Positions 35,169-44,768 of a DNA stretch of 64,000 nt are shown one piece after another. How positions within the stretch are numbered: the first letter of the stretch is position 1; each line of letters opens with the position of its first letter. Below the pieces are notes generated by a model. That model was not told where the DNA came from and did no database searches. It saw nothing but the letters and a program-made list of their open reading frames with translations. Source of the stretch: an uncultured Bacilli bacterium (GTDB taxonomy: Bacteria > Bacillota_I > Bacilli_A > RF39 > UBA660); NCBI GenBank assembly GCA_934086315.1, contig CAKOHZ010000002.1, positions 186,001-250,000 on the forward strand, read 5' to 3'. Made by a program: the position numbers and the translations under genes.

Positions 35169-37577
35169 AATAACAATATTAACTATCTTATTAGGAACAA
35201 CTATTTCTTTAATAATTTCATGTCCTTCAATATGTTTAATAACATTTTCTTGTTCCTTAGCAAGTTTTAATAATTCATCCTTATTTGTATCTTTAACTAC
35301 TGATATAGTTGCTCTTAGTTTACCATTTACACTACATGCTATATTAACAGTCTCATCACTAATTTTATTTTCATCATAAACTAACCATTCACTCTCACAA
35401 ATTGGTTTACCAAGATTTAACATTTCATTTAATTCTTCTGTTACATGTGGAGCTATTGGATTTAATAATACCAATAATGTTCTATAATCTTTTCTACTAA
35501 TAGAATCTAATTTATCATAAGCATTTGCTAAGATCATTAATGCACTAACAGCGGTATTATAATTCATAGTATCTATGTCTTCAGTAACTTTCTTTATAGT
35601 TTTATTAATTAATATTTCTAAAGATTCAGTATATTCATTACTATCATTTACTTTATCTTTCATTCTATATATTTTATCTATAAATCTCTTACATCCTTTA
35701 AGACCATTTTCACTCCATGCTGCATCTTTTTCATAGTCACCTATAAACATTTCATAAACTCTTAAAGCATCTGCTCCATAGGCTTTAACCATATCATCTG
35801 GATTAACAACATTACCACGAGATTTACTCATTTTTTCATTGTTATCACCTAAAATCATACCATGACTAATTCTAGTCCATATCATTTCTTTATTTGGAAC
35901 AAGTCCTATATTATATAAGAATTGTACCCAGAATCTAGCATATAATAAGTGTCTTGCTGTATGTTCCATCCCACCATTATACCAGTCTACTCTTTGCCAA
36001 TATTTCATAGCATCCATTGAAGCAAATTCATGATCATTATGTGGATCCATAAATCTTAAGAAATACCAACTTGATCCAGCCCAGTTAGGCATAGTATCAG
36101 TTTCACGTTTTGCATCTCCACCACATTTAGGACATTTACAATTTACCCATTCTTCTATCTTAGCAAGTGGACTTTGTCCATCTTCAGTAGGTTCATATTC
36201 AGCGATATCAGGAAGCAATAATGGTAAATCTTTTTCATCCATTGGTTGCCATCCACATTTTTCACAATATATCATAGGTATTGGTTCTCCCCAGAATCTT
36301 TGTCTTGAGAAAATCCAGTCTCTCATTTTATAATTATTTACTTTACGAGCAATACCTCTATTAACAAGTTTTTCTGTTATAGCTTCTTTAGCTTCTTCTA
36401 CAGTCATACCAGTAAATTCTTCACTATTAATAAGTTTATAACCTTTACCTAAATAATCTTGTTTTTCAAAAGCACATTCATCTATACTTCTTCCATCAAT
36501 TACTTGAATCATATCTAAATTATGTACACTTGCATATTCATAATCTCTTTGATCATGAGCAGGTACAGCCATAACAGCTCCAGTACCATAACTACCTAAA
36601 ACAAAATCACCTAAGAATATTGGAACTTCTTTTCCATTAACTGGATTAATTGCTTTAATTCCTTCAATCATACATCCAGTCTTTTCTTTATTTAATTCTG
36701 TTCTATCCATATTACTCTTCTTAGCTGTTTCTTCTATATACTTTTTAACTTCATCTTGATTCTTAATTCTAGGCATTAACTCTTTAACAAGTTTACCATC
36801 TGGTGCAATTACAAAGAATGTAATACCATATACTGTTTCAATACAAGTAGTAAATATAGAAAATTTACCCCCACCTACTATATCAACATCAAGTTCTATT
36901 CCACTACTTTTACCAATCCAATTTATTTGACCTAATTTTACTTTTTCAGCAAAATTTGTATCATCTAAACCTTTTAATAAGTCTTCTGAATAATCACTCA
37001 TTCTAAGCATCCATTGACTCTTTTCTTTTTGAGTTACTGCTGTTCCGCATCTTTCACACACTCCACCTGAACTATCTTCATTAGAAAGTACTGTTTTACA
37101 AGTAGGACACCAGTTAACAGCAATAGTATCTTTATAAGCCATTCCATGTTTATAGAATTGTAAGAATTGCCATTGAGTCCATTTATAATACTCAGGATCA
37201 CTAGTAGCAAACTCTCTATCCCAATCAAATGAATAACCCAAATTCATCATTTGACCTTTAAATGTCTTAATATTCTCTTCTACTGCTTGTTTAGGATGAA
37301 TGTGATTCTTAATAGCGTATTGTTCAGCAGGTGAACCAAAACTATCAAATCCCATTGGATACAAAACATTATATCCTTGCATTCTCTTTATTCTAGCCTT
37401 AGCATCTTGAGCAGTATAACTTCTAACATGACCTACATGAAGACCACTACCACTAGGATAAGGAAATTCTACTAATATATAATAATGTTTATCTCCACCA
37501 TTATTAACAGCTTTAAATGTTTTATTATCTAACCAATATTTTTGCCATTTTTCTTCTATCTTTTTATAATCATACAT
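35163..37577 (-). CDS. leuS: Leucyl-tRNA synthetase
   Basis: Charges tRNA-Leu; 804 residues, complete. HIGH-type motif in PYPSGSGLHVGHVRS (about 35-50), a zinc-binding insertion with four Cys (CPTCKTV and CERCGTA), the editing domain (GTGAVMAVPAHDQRDYEYA), a second Cys cluster (CEKCGW, CKCPKCGG), KMSKSRGNVV near 570, and the anticodon-binding C-terminal part. Downstream of a T-box and a small membrane protein gene, 2 bp apart from the latter. Confidence 0.98.
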   Translation of the reverse strand: MYDYKKIEEKWQKYWLDNKTFKAVNNGGDKHYYILVEFPYPSGSGLHVGHVRSYTAQDAKARIKRMQGYNVLYPMGFDSFGSPAEQYAIKNHIHPKQAVEENIKTFKGQMMNLGYSFDWDREFATSDPEYYKWTQWQFLQFYKHGMAYKDTIAVNWCPTCKTVLSNEDSSGGVCERCGTAVTQKEKSQWMLRMSDYSEDLLKGLDDTNFAEKVKLGQINWIGKSSGIELDVDIVGGGKFSIFTTCIETVYGITFFVIAPDGKLVKELMPRIKNQDEVKKYIEETAKKSNMDRTELNKEKTGCMIEGIKAINPVNGKEVPIFLGDFVLGSYGTGAVMAVPAHDQRDYEYASVHNLDMIQVIDGRSIDECAFEKQDYLGKGYKLINSEEFTGMTVEEAKEAITEKLVNRGIARKVNNYKMRDWIFSRQRFWGEPIPMIYCEKCGWQPMDEKDLPLLLPDIAEYEPTEDGQSPLAKIEEWVNCKCPKCGGDAKRETDTMPNWAGSSWYFLRFMDPHNDHEFASMDAMKYWQRVDWYNGGMEHTARHLLYARFWVQFLYNIGLVPNKEMIWTRISHGMILGDNNEKMSKSRGNVVNPDDMVKAYGADALRVYEMFIGDYEKDAAWSENGLKGCKRFIDKIYRMKDKVNDSNEYTESLEILINKTIKKVTEDIDTMNYNTAVSALMILANAYDKLDSISRKDYRTLLVLLNPIAPHVTEELNEMLNLGKPICESEWLVYDENKISDETVNIACSVNGKLRATISVVKDTNKDELLKLAKEQENVIKHIEGHEIIKEIVVPNKIVNIVIK

Positions 37578-37579
37578 AA

Positions 37580-37936
37580 TTATTTACCTTCCCTTCTTTT
37601 TAACATTCTACCAGCTATTTCATATAAAGCATATATAAGAGCCATCATAACAGCGAATCCAACTAATACACCCCATATCATGCTTTCTATATTAATAACT
37701 AGTACTGAACAAAATGATATAATAAATGAATTAATAATAGTTTCAACTCTAAGTACAGTTTCATACTTAGTTTTTTTCATATCTAAATTATATCTAGCGA
37801 TAAAGATTTTTATCATATCATTCTTTTTTATTTTTTTATATTCTTTTCTATTTTTGTTCAGAAACACAGAATACACAATAAACACAAGTAAAAATATAAA
37901 CACAAAATCATACAAACAACCTAAAAACTTATCCAT
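37580..37936 (-). CDS. Small membrane protein between T-box and leuS
   Basis: 118 residues with about three hydrophobic segments (5-25, 67-83, 86-107) and a basic loop (KNRKEYKKIKKNDMIK). Family not recognised. AGGAGG precedes the ATG. It is the first gene behind the T-box leader and ends 2 bp before leuS, so it is made under the same leucine-responsive control. A role linked to leucine (uptake, sensing) is only suggested by position. Confidence 0.7.
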   Translation of the reverse strand: MDKFLGCLYDFVFIFLLVFIVYSVFLNKNRKEYKKIKKNDMIKIFIARYNLDMKKTKYETVLRVETIINSFIISFCSVLVINIESMIWGVLVGFAVMMALIYALYEIAGRMLKRREGK

Positions 37937-37949
37937 CTTTTCCTCCTCA

Positions 37950-38151
37950 AAATAAAAGCTTTATAACTTAAGGATGAGTAAAACCCACGGTACCACCTTA
38001 ATTCATAAAGCTTATGCATCTCTTATCTTTATCGCAGAACTGCGTTATTTCTAAAAAAGTAAGTTCAGTATATATTATTATTAGTTTACACCTACCACTA
38101 ACTCTCTTTAAATTTTTCTATACTTACTACTCTTTTCTTCAATCGAAATAT
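37950..38151 (-). promoter_or_regulatory. T-box riboswitch, leucine (CTT specifier)
   Basis: Minus-strand leader. The T-box sequence AAGGTGGTACCGTGGG is at 37984-37999. Stem I shows AGAGAG ... GGTAGGTGTAAAC. The specifier loop reads GAA-CTT-AC, with CTT (Leu) at 38061-38063, matching leuS downstream. The terminator pairs GCTTTAT-AATTAAGG with CCTTAAGT-TATAAAGC followed by TTTTATTTT. Uncharged tRNA-Leu should stabilise the antiterminator and switch on both following genes. Confidence 0.93.
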
Positions 38152-38157
38152 GAATGT

Positions 38158-38186
38158 ATTATACTACACCTCTGCTATATATTCAA
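38158..38186 (-). promoter_or_regulatory. Promoter of the T-box/leuS operon
   Basis: Minus strand: -35 TTGAAT (38181-38186), 17 bp spacer, -10 TATAAT (38158-38163). Most of it lies inside the 3' end of the GH31-like gene. Confidence 0.65.
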
Positions 38187-40566
38187 GTAACTTTAAGAAC
38201 ATTTTTCTAAATACACTTGGAAGACTTCTAAGTCTTCTAATAGCAAATCTCTTATCTTTGATACTCATATCACTAAATAATATTTTATCTACTTTTTCTT
38301 TTAACTCAGTAGTTATATTTAAATCACTAATGATTCCTTCAATATCTTCATTAATAATTCTCTCAGCATTTATTTCTATATCTTTTCCTTTACAATATAC
38401 AAATACTTTACTCATAGTTGGTATTTCATCAAACTCAATTACAAAATCATTTTCATCTACATATCTTCTATATGGAACATTTACCTCATCTTTAAATACT
38501 TGTACATTTTCAGTAAATTTAGTATTTCTAAATCTTATTTTATAATTACGAGTTGCTGGTATAACACCTTCTACTCCTTCAACTGGTTGTATTGCAACTG
38601 AGAAATCATTTTCTTTATAATAATAATTTATCTCTGTCGTGAAACTTTGTCCTTCTTTATACATTTGACTAGTTCCATCATCTTCATATAACTTATATGT
38701 GTTACTTCTTCCAGGGAATATTTGTATTTCTAAATTCTTTGGATTACTTGTATCATTTATATTATCAGGATTTAATCTTGCAAGTGGTATTATAGCACCA
38801 GTTTTAGCATATACCGGATAGTCTTCATCTTTATAGAATGTTACATATCTTTTTCCACCAGGGAACTTCTTACCAGTTTTAAAGTCATACCATGTACCAT
38901 TTGGTAAGAATATCTTATGAACTACTCTATTCATTACATTGTCTTTAGGATCAACTATAGGTGCAACAAATAATTCACTTCCATAATAAAATTCATTTTT
39001 ATAAAGTGGTTCATCATATGTTTCAGGATATTTATAGTAAAGAGGTTGTATTAATGGAGAACCAAAACTAGAATATTTCTTAGCTTCACTATATAAGTAT
39101 GGTATTAATTTGTGTCTAATTCTTAAATAATCATGAACTATTTTTAATGTCTTAGCATCCCATCTCCATGGTTCTCTCTTATAATATTTACCAAATGTAC
39201 TAGAAAGTCTTAAAATTGGACTATATACACCTAATTGTACATATCTAACATATAGTTCAGAGTCTTCAGTACCACCTTTAAATCCACCTATATCATGACT
39301 CCACCAACTAATACCTATATTAGCAGCAGTACTATTATAGAATGGTAATAACTTTAAAGTTCTCCAACTAACATTAGTTTTTCCTGAATATAGAATTGAA
39401 TATCTATGAGGATTAACTCCGAAGTTACGACTCATAATAAGAGGTCTCTTAGCCTTATTAACTGCAAGAGTATTATATAAATAATAATTCATTACAAAGC
39501 TTCTAAGAGTATTTTCTTTATTGTAATCATCTACCCATAAGAAATCTATTCCACTACTCATTAAAGGATTAATAATACCCTTCATAAATGCATCTATTAA
39601 TTTATTATCATAAACATTAAGAGGTATATTTTTACCATTATCTCTTCCTAACAAATTAGAAAATGTTTGATAATTTTCTTCTTCTACACTAATAATACCC
39701 TCAGTCTTTATATTAAGCCCCAAATGAACACGACTATTATGTAAAAATTCACTTAAAGCAGGAGTACTTGAGAAGCCTACTTTATTAAGACTAAAACTAA
39801 GTGTACTATATTTATTCTTAGTTCTCTCATATTCACCAAGTAACATTACAGAAAGAGGTAAATCATACTTTTTAAAATTATATACTAATTTTTCTATTTC
39901 ACTTGAATTATAAGCCTCATTTTTATTCCACCAAACACCTAAAGCATATCTAGGAATTAGTGGTGGTAAACCAGTTAAGTTAAAATAATCACGAAGACCT
40001 ACTCCAAAATCATTGTTATATATAAATAAGTATGTATCTATATTTTTATAATTAGGTGCAATAATATTACCATATTGATTTAATATTGGTGTTCTTGAGT
40101 CATCAAATGTAGTAAAACCATCTAGTGAAAATAATCCTTTATCTAAAGATACTCCACCACCCTTATAATCATCTAAACTATAAGCACTACCCTTAAAGTT
40201 TCTAACTTCAGGATGATTAAAATACCATATCTTTTCAGTACCAATAATACTTACTTTTAAATATTGATCAGGTAAAAATTTACTTCCTACATATGGTTTT
40301 TCTTTATTATATTCTATTATAAATTTACTACTTTTAATAACTAATACATTATTATCTTCTTCAACAGTTATTTTTGGTTTACCAAAACTTCTATTAGTAG
40401 CAAAAAAAGTAGGATAATCATTAAATGCACCAGTTTCACTATATTCAAAACGTATTAACGCATCAGATAAAATACTTATTCTATAAGTCTTACCCATGAA
40501 TACATATGATGATGGAGTTTTACTCTTAGTCATATCTATATAAAATTGTGAACCAAAATCATACAT
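38164..40566 (-). CDS. Glycoside hydrolase family 31-like protein, acid/base Asp replaced
   Basis: 800 residues with GH31 layout: N-terminal mutarotase-like beta domain (about 1-190), catalytic barrel (about 200-520) and C-terminal beta domains. Family blocks: IPRYALGVWWNKN, FLWVDDYNKEN (nucleophile probably D346), WWSHDIGGFKGG, VQLGVYSPILRLSST. The segment that normally reads SGDT, holding the acid/base Asp, reads YSGKTNVSW: Lys396 (codon 39379-39381). No signal peptide, so cytoplasmic. It may be inactive or use an altered mechanism. Its 3' end carries the leuS promoter. No sugar transport genes are adjacent. Confidence 0.85.
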   Translation of the reverse strand: MYDFGSQFYIDMTKSKTPSSYVFMGKTYRISILSDALIRFEYSETGAFNDYPTFFATNRSFGKPKITVEEDNNVLVIKSSKFIIEYNKEKPYVGSKFLPDQYLKVSIIGTEKIWYFNHPEVRNFKGSAYSLDDYKGGGVSLDKGLFSLDGFTTFDDSRTPILNQYGNIIAPNYKNIDTYLFIYNNDFGVGLRDYFNLTGLPPLIPRYALGVWWNKNEAYNSSEIEKLVYNFKKYDLPLSVMLLGEYERTKNKYSTLSFSLNKVGFSSTPALSEFLHNSRVHLGLNIKTEGIISVEEENYQTFSNLLGRDNGKNIPLNVYDNKLIDAFMKGIINPLMSSGIDFLWVDDYNKENTLRSFVMNYYLYNTLAVNKAKRPLIMSRNFGVNPHRYSILYSGKTNVSWRTLKLLPFYNSTAANIGISWWSHDIGGFKGGTEDSELYVRYVQLGVYSPILRLSSTFGKYYKREPWRWDAKTLKIVHDYLRIRHKLIPYLYSEAKKYSSFGSPLIQPLYYKYPETYDEPLYKNEFYYGSELFVAPIVDPKDNVMNRVVHKIFLPNGTWYDFKTGKKFPGGKRYVTFYKDEDYPVYAKTGAIIPLARLNPDNINDTSNPKNLEIQIFPGRSNTYKLYEDDGTSQMYKEGQSFTTEINYYYKENDFSVAIQPVEGVEGVIPATRNYKIRFRNTKFTENVQVFKDEVNVPYRRYVDENDFVIEFDEIPTMSKVFVYCKGKDIEINAERIINEDIEGIISDLNITTELKEKVDKILFSDMSIKDKRFAIRRLRSLPSVFRKMFLKLLEYIAEV

Positions 40567-40598
40567 GAATTTTTCCTCCTACTTTATTTACTTATCAT

Positions 40599-42359
40599 TT
40601 ATTGTTTTAATTTTACCATCCAGTTATTATATATTTCGCAGTTAGCACTTGTTGGTGGTGGATCAGCTTTTTCCATCTTCACAATCATTGGTATTTTAAA
40701 TATTCTACCAAAGGCTACACAAGTACCAGCCTGTAATGTCTTTTGCTTTTCAACAACATCTTCACTCATATTTGGTACTGATTTAGATATATATTCTAAG
40801 TCAGCCGGATGATTTATTTTAAATATTAAGAAGTTCGCACATTGACTTATAACATTTTCATTCAAGTCAGTTGGTCTTTGTGTAATTAAATCTAAAAGTA
40901 AACCATATTTACGACCTTCTTTAGCAATTCTTTCAAATATGTTATATCCAAGAAGTGCTTTGTCATCTCCTTCTAAAACATAACGGTGAGCTTCTTCTAA
41001 TATCATATGTATTGGGAATGTAGCTCTTTCTTGTAATGCTCTTGTAAATTTCATGAACATACGTCCAAAAACTTTAACAATACTACGAGCAAATCTATCA
41101 TCAACATCTTCTAAATTAAAGTTAACAATTTGACATTTTTTATTACCACTTATTTGTATTTTCTTAATATATTCATCAACAGTAGTATAACCATCATCAC
41201 TAAAGAATACTGAATTTTGACGAGTAGCTAAATCATGTAGTCTTACTTTTAAACTCATAGCTGAGTCATACATAGCTTCATTTAATAAATATCTTTCACT
41301 ATATAATGTGAAATTAAGAGCAACTTCTAAATCATGAAGAGAATAACTTACTCCTTCAGCATTATAATTCCACTTACGTGAGTCATCTATAAATCCTTTG
41401 ATATAATCTGAGATAATTTTACGTTCAGCAAATCTTCCTTCACTATCTATATCAAAGCAGTTTCTAAACATACGTGTAAAACCAATACCAGGAACCTCAG
41501 TTTCTAAAGAAAGTTCTGGTGTATTAGTTTCTGATAATATTTCAAATATTTGATCTCTAATCTTACTAGAAGTTTGATTAGTATACATTATATTAATAAT
41601 AGCTTTTGCTAATATATGATTTTTATAATCTTGAGCTTCTTTATCTTCACGAGCAAACATTTTAACATAAACAAGAGCTGTTTCAATCATAGCTATTTGA
41701 GAAAAGTTAGTCGCATCAAGTAAGTTAAGTATGTCATCTAGTTCTAAAAGACATACTGGTATTCTAAGTTTCTCATATTCTTTTTTCATATTAGTAGTTA
41801 TTACTTTAAATGCATAATATGGATTATTTTTACTTAAATCTTTAAATGCATTCATATATTCACCATAACTATCAAATATAAATATATTAGCATTATATGG
41901 AATTATTTGAGAATTAGGAAATATATTTTGAATAATTCTACATATACCATATGTTTTACCACTACCAGTATTACCAAATATAGCAGTATGGTTTGAGAAT
42001 AACTCATCTATACTAACATTTAATGGAAATTCATTATATAAAGGACTTACTCCAAGTCTAATACTTCTATTTTCTTCACCAGTAAGTATTTTTAATTCTT
42101 CTTGATTAATAATTCTAACGTTCGCATCAAGACTAGGTTTTTTAATAAGACCACCAATAAAATCATGATCAGTAAGTTCTCCCAAGAAACTTATTTTAAT
42201 TGTATCTTGTTCAATAGAATCTACTTCTCCTAAAATTCTTTTATCAGAATCTTCAAATACAACATGTAAGTTAATTAAATCTTTGATACCAGAAATAGCT
42301 TCTTTATTAACACTTACAATAGCACTATTCTTAGTAATAGTAAGAACCTTTCCAAGCAT
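40599..42359 (-). CDS. HerA-like hexameric ATPase/helicase (DUF87)
   Basis: 586 residues. An N-terminal HAS-barrel-like beta region (about 1-100) precedes a FtsK/HerA ATPase: Walker A IFGNTGSGKTYG (about 128-139), Walker B MILEEAHRYVLEG, and DLITQRPTDLNENVISQCANF, the HerA sensor region. HerA pumps act on DNA, usually with NurA nuclease or with defence effectors (SIR2, DUF4297). No such partner gene is next to it here: truA lies upstream and a GH31-like gene downstream. A probable promoter (TTGTAT-17-TAAAAT) lies just before it. Role unclear. Confidence 0.85.
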   Translation of the reverse strand: MLGKVLTITKNSAIVSVNKEAISGIKDLINLHVVFEDSDKRILGEVDSIEQDTIKISFLGELTDHDFIGGLIKKPSLDANVRIINQEELKILTGEENRSIRLGVSPLYNEFPLNVSIDELFSNHTAIFGNTGSGKTYGICRIIQNIFPNSQIIPYNANIFIFDSYGEYMNAFKDLSKNNPYYAFKVITTNMKKEYEKLRIPVCLLELDDILNLLDATNFSQIAMIETALVYVKMFAREDKEAQDYKNHILAKAIINIMYTNQTSSKIRDQIFEILSETNTPELSLETEVPGIGFTRMFRNCFDIDSEGRFAERKIISDYIKGFIDDSRKWNYNAEGVSYSLHDLEVALNFTLYSERYLLNEAMYDSAMSLKVRLHDLATRQNSVFFSDDGYTTVDEYIKKIQISGNKKCQIVNFNLEDVDDRFARSIVKVFGRMFMKFTRALQERATFPIHMILEEAHRYVLEGDDKALLGYNIFERIAKEGRKYGLLLDLITQRPTDLNENVISQCANFLIFKINHPADLEYISKSVPNMSEDVVEKQKTLQAGTCVAFGRIFKIPMIVKMEKADPPPTSANCEIYNNWMVKLKQ

Positions 42360-42423
42360 ATTAAAAAACCTTCCTCTCTATTCTTAAGATAATTTTATCA
42401 CAAATATTTTTCTCATACAACAT

Positions 42424-42449
42424 AAAAAGTGTTATTGCCAACACTTTTT
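42424..42449 (-). terminator. Terminator after truA
   Basis: Minus strand: AAAAAGTGTT-G, loop GCAA, T-AACACTTTTT. Closes the ecfA1-ecfA2-ecfT-truA operon. Confidence 0.8.
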
Positions 42450-42452
42450 CTA

Positions 42453-43175
42453 TTAATATTCTATTTTATTTAAATAAAGTCCAACAGGACTAGCACATCT
42501 ACCAAGAGAAGTTCTGTTTTCACTTTTAAATATATCTTCTATATCGCAAATACTTTTTTTAGAATCATTTATATCAAGTAATAAACCAACTATATTTCTA
42601 ATCATATATCTAAGAAAACCACTAGATTCAAATCTAAGATATAATACTTTCTTAGAAACTTTATAATCTATAATAACATCTCTTTCATAATTACCATTAT
42701 CTTTATCTGAAGTAAAACTTCTATAATTATGTTTTCCTTTAAATTGATTAACAAATATATCTAATAATTCTTTATCTATATTTTTACAATATTGATATAC
42801 ATACTCACTTTCTATAGGATTATATTCTCCCATATTAATTTTATAAACATATTCTTTTCTCTTAACATCATGTCTTACATTAAAATTATTATCTAATTTT
42901 TTAATACTTTTAACATAAATATAATCACTTAATAACGAATTAACACTATGAATTAACTTTTTAGGGTTTATTTCTTCATCTACTTCAAAAGTACAATATT
43001 GATTTAATGCATGAACCCCTCTATCAGTTCTAGAAGCTCCTATAGTATTAATACTTCTATTAAATATTTTAGATAATACTTTTTCAAGTTCTCCTTCAAC
43101 AGTATCTTTATTCTTTTGAATTTGATATCCATAATATTTAGATCCGTTATAACTTAAATTAACTAAATATTTCAT
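42453..43175 (-). CDS. truA: tRNA pseudouridine synthase A (positions 38-40)
   Basis: Modifies U38-U40 in the tRNA anticodon arm; 240 residues. The catalytic Asp is in GASRTDRGVHALNQ (about 42-55). Other family blocks: YNGSKYYGYQIQ at the N-terminus and FLRYMIRNIVG near 190. Overlaps ecfT by 4 bases and ends the ECF operon, as in many Firmicutes. Confidence 0.95.
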   Translation of the reverse strand: MKYLVNLSYNGSKYYGYQIQKNKDTVEGELEKVLSKIFNRSINTIGASRTDRGVHALNQYCTFEVDEEINPKKLIHSVNSLLSDYIYVKSIKKLDNNFNVRHDVKRKEYVYKINMGEYNPIESEYVYQYCKNIDKELLDIFVNQFKGKHNYRSFTSDKDNGNYERDVIIDYKVSKKVLYLRFESSGFLRYMIRNIVGLLLDINDSKKSICDIEDIFKSENRTSLGRCASPVGLYLNKIEY

Positions 43176-43936
43176 TGTATTGATATTACTCCTTTTTGAA
43201 CTAAATAAGCATATACAAGTACTAAATGAAATGCAGTATAAAATATATCATAAAATCCTATTCTATTAGTTCTATAGTTAGTTCTATATCTTTTCATATT
43301 ATAAAGTCTTAATTCTGAAGCAAATGCCATATCTCTACTTTTCCTTTTAGTAAGAGCAAGTATATTACCATATATAGTCCCCACTGCATTCATTCTACCA
43401 AATATATTAGAATGAAAATAATCTATTCCCCTACTAGCTTCTGCCTTTAAAGTTTTATATTCTACTGTTAACATAAGTGGAACGTATCTTAACATCTTAT
43501 TTATTTTAAAAGCAAACTTAGTAATTGGTAAATATAAAAAATTAAAATATGATAAAAATTTTTCTATACCATAAGCGCTTTCACTAGGACTAGTAGTATA
43601 AGCAAGTATATTTAAATATTCTACTATAGTTATAAGTTTAACTATATAAACAACAGTCTGTGTTATATTAAGTCTAAAATATGCACAAATAAATGCTATT
43701 AAAATATAAATATATCTTAAAGACCAAAATGTTCTAAAGTAATATTTAAATGGTACAAAACTTAATAACTGCATACATAGAACTAATCCAAATAGAAATA
43801 AATTTATATATAAAGAATCAGTAAGTAACATAAGTACAATAGCTACTATAAAATCAAATAATTTAATTACTGGATTTAATCTATGTACTGATGAATCTAC
43901 TGGATAAAAAGAACCAAATGAATTTCTAGAATACAT
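43172..43936 (-). CDS. ecfT: ECF transporter T component
   Basis: Membrane scaffold of energy-coupling-factor vitamin importers; 254 residues, about five TM segments. The first coupling motif appears as EASRGIDYF (about 166-174). The second, normally ARG in family members, reads ASELRLYNMKRYRTNY, so it has drifted. The N-terminal VHRLNPVIKLFDFIVAIV is family-typical. It overlaps ecfA2 by 11 bases. No substrate-binding S component is in the window. Confidence 0.85.
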   Translation of the reverse strand: MYSRNSFGSFYPVDSSVHRLNPVIKLFDFIVAIVLMLLTDSLYINLFLFGLVLCMQLLSFVPFKYYFRTFWSLRYIYILIAFICAYFRLNITQTVVYIVKLITIVEYLNILAYTTSPSESAYGIEKFLSYFNFLYLPITKFAFKINKMLRYVPLMLTVEYKTLKAEASRGIDYFHSNIFGRMNAVGTIYGNILALTKRKSRDMAFASELRLYNMKRYRTNYRTNRIGFYDIFYTAFHLVLVYAYLVQKGVISIQ

Positions 43937-44768
43937 CTCTATATACCCCCTTTATAAGGTCAAGTATATTGTCATAGTCATGTATATATCTTCCTTTTTT
44001 CTTACATTCATCTATAAATGTAACTATCTTTGGTACTTCTACTCCAATTTGATTTAACGCATCAATATCTCTTAATAATTCTTTACCACCAAATGCTACT
44101 AATTTAGTTAAATTCATTAGGTATACATAATCTGTTATTTGATAACAAAAATTAGTATCTTTACTAAGTAGTATTATTGTCTTTTTATATTTATTTTTTA
44201 AGAGCCTTAGTAATCTTATTAATTCTTTTTTGTCATTTGAATTAAGTCCAGCTGTATATTCATCAAGTATTAATATACTTGGATTATAAACAAGAGCACA
44301 CGCAAGAGCTACCTTTTTAGCATCTACTAGTGTTAATTCATGTGGATTCATATTTAAGTATGAGTCATCTAACCCAACTAACTTTAAAGCATCACTAGCT
44401 CTTAAGTCTATTTTTTCTAATTTATACTTGAAATATTTCATTCCAAATTCTATTTCACTTTTAACAGTTTTATTAAAGAACATATCATATGGATTTTTAA
44501 ATACATATCCAGTTTGAAATCTAAGCTTATTTATATTCTTTATCATTCTACCATCATTAATAAATCTTCCTATTTTAACTCTACCACGAGTAGGCATTAT
44601 TAAAGCATTTATTAAGTCTCCAATAGCTGTCTTACCACTATTACTTCTACCAATAAATGAATATATACCAGGATTCTTTATTTCAAATGTTATATCACTT
44701 ATAATAGTTTTTTCTAAAGGAGTATATGCATCTATAACAAAACTTACATGATCAAATCTTATTTCCAT
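43926..44768 (-). CDS. ecfA2: ECF transporter ATPase EcfA2, partly degenerate
   Basis: 280 residues, ABC ATPase fold. Walker A is intact (GRSNSGKTAIGD, about 39-50) and so is Walker B (ILILDEYTAGLN). The signature normally LSGGQ reads ELTLVDAKK, the Q-loop Gln is Lys (YVFKNPYDMFF), and the H-loop His is Lys (LLSKDTNF). So the protein may bind ATP but cannot act as a normal symmetric ABC pair. Overlaps ecfA1 by 10 bases and ecfT by 11. Confidence 0.85.
   Translation of the reverse strand: MEIRFDHVSFVIDAYTPLEKTIISDITFEIKNPGIYSFIGRSNSGKTAIGDLINALIMPTRGRVKIGRFINDGRMIKNINKLRFQTGYVFKNPYDMFFNKTVKSEIEFGMKYFKYKLEKIDLRASDALKLVGLDDSYLNMNPHELTLVDAKKVALACALVYNPSILILDEYTAGLNSNDKKELIRLLRLLKNKYKKTIILLSKDTNFCYQITDYVYLMNLTKLVAFGGKELLRDIDALNQIGVEVPKIVTFIDECKKKGRYIHDYDNILDLIKGVYRDVF

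Noticed and set aside
40599..42359. A HerA-based defence system
   Set aside because: No nuclease, SIR2 or DUF4297 neighbour; only housekeeping and GH31-like genes adjoin.
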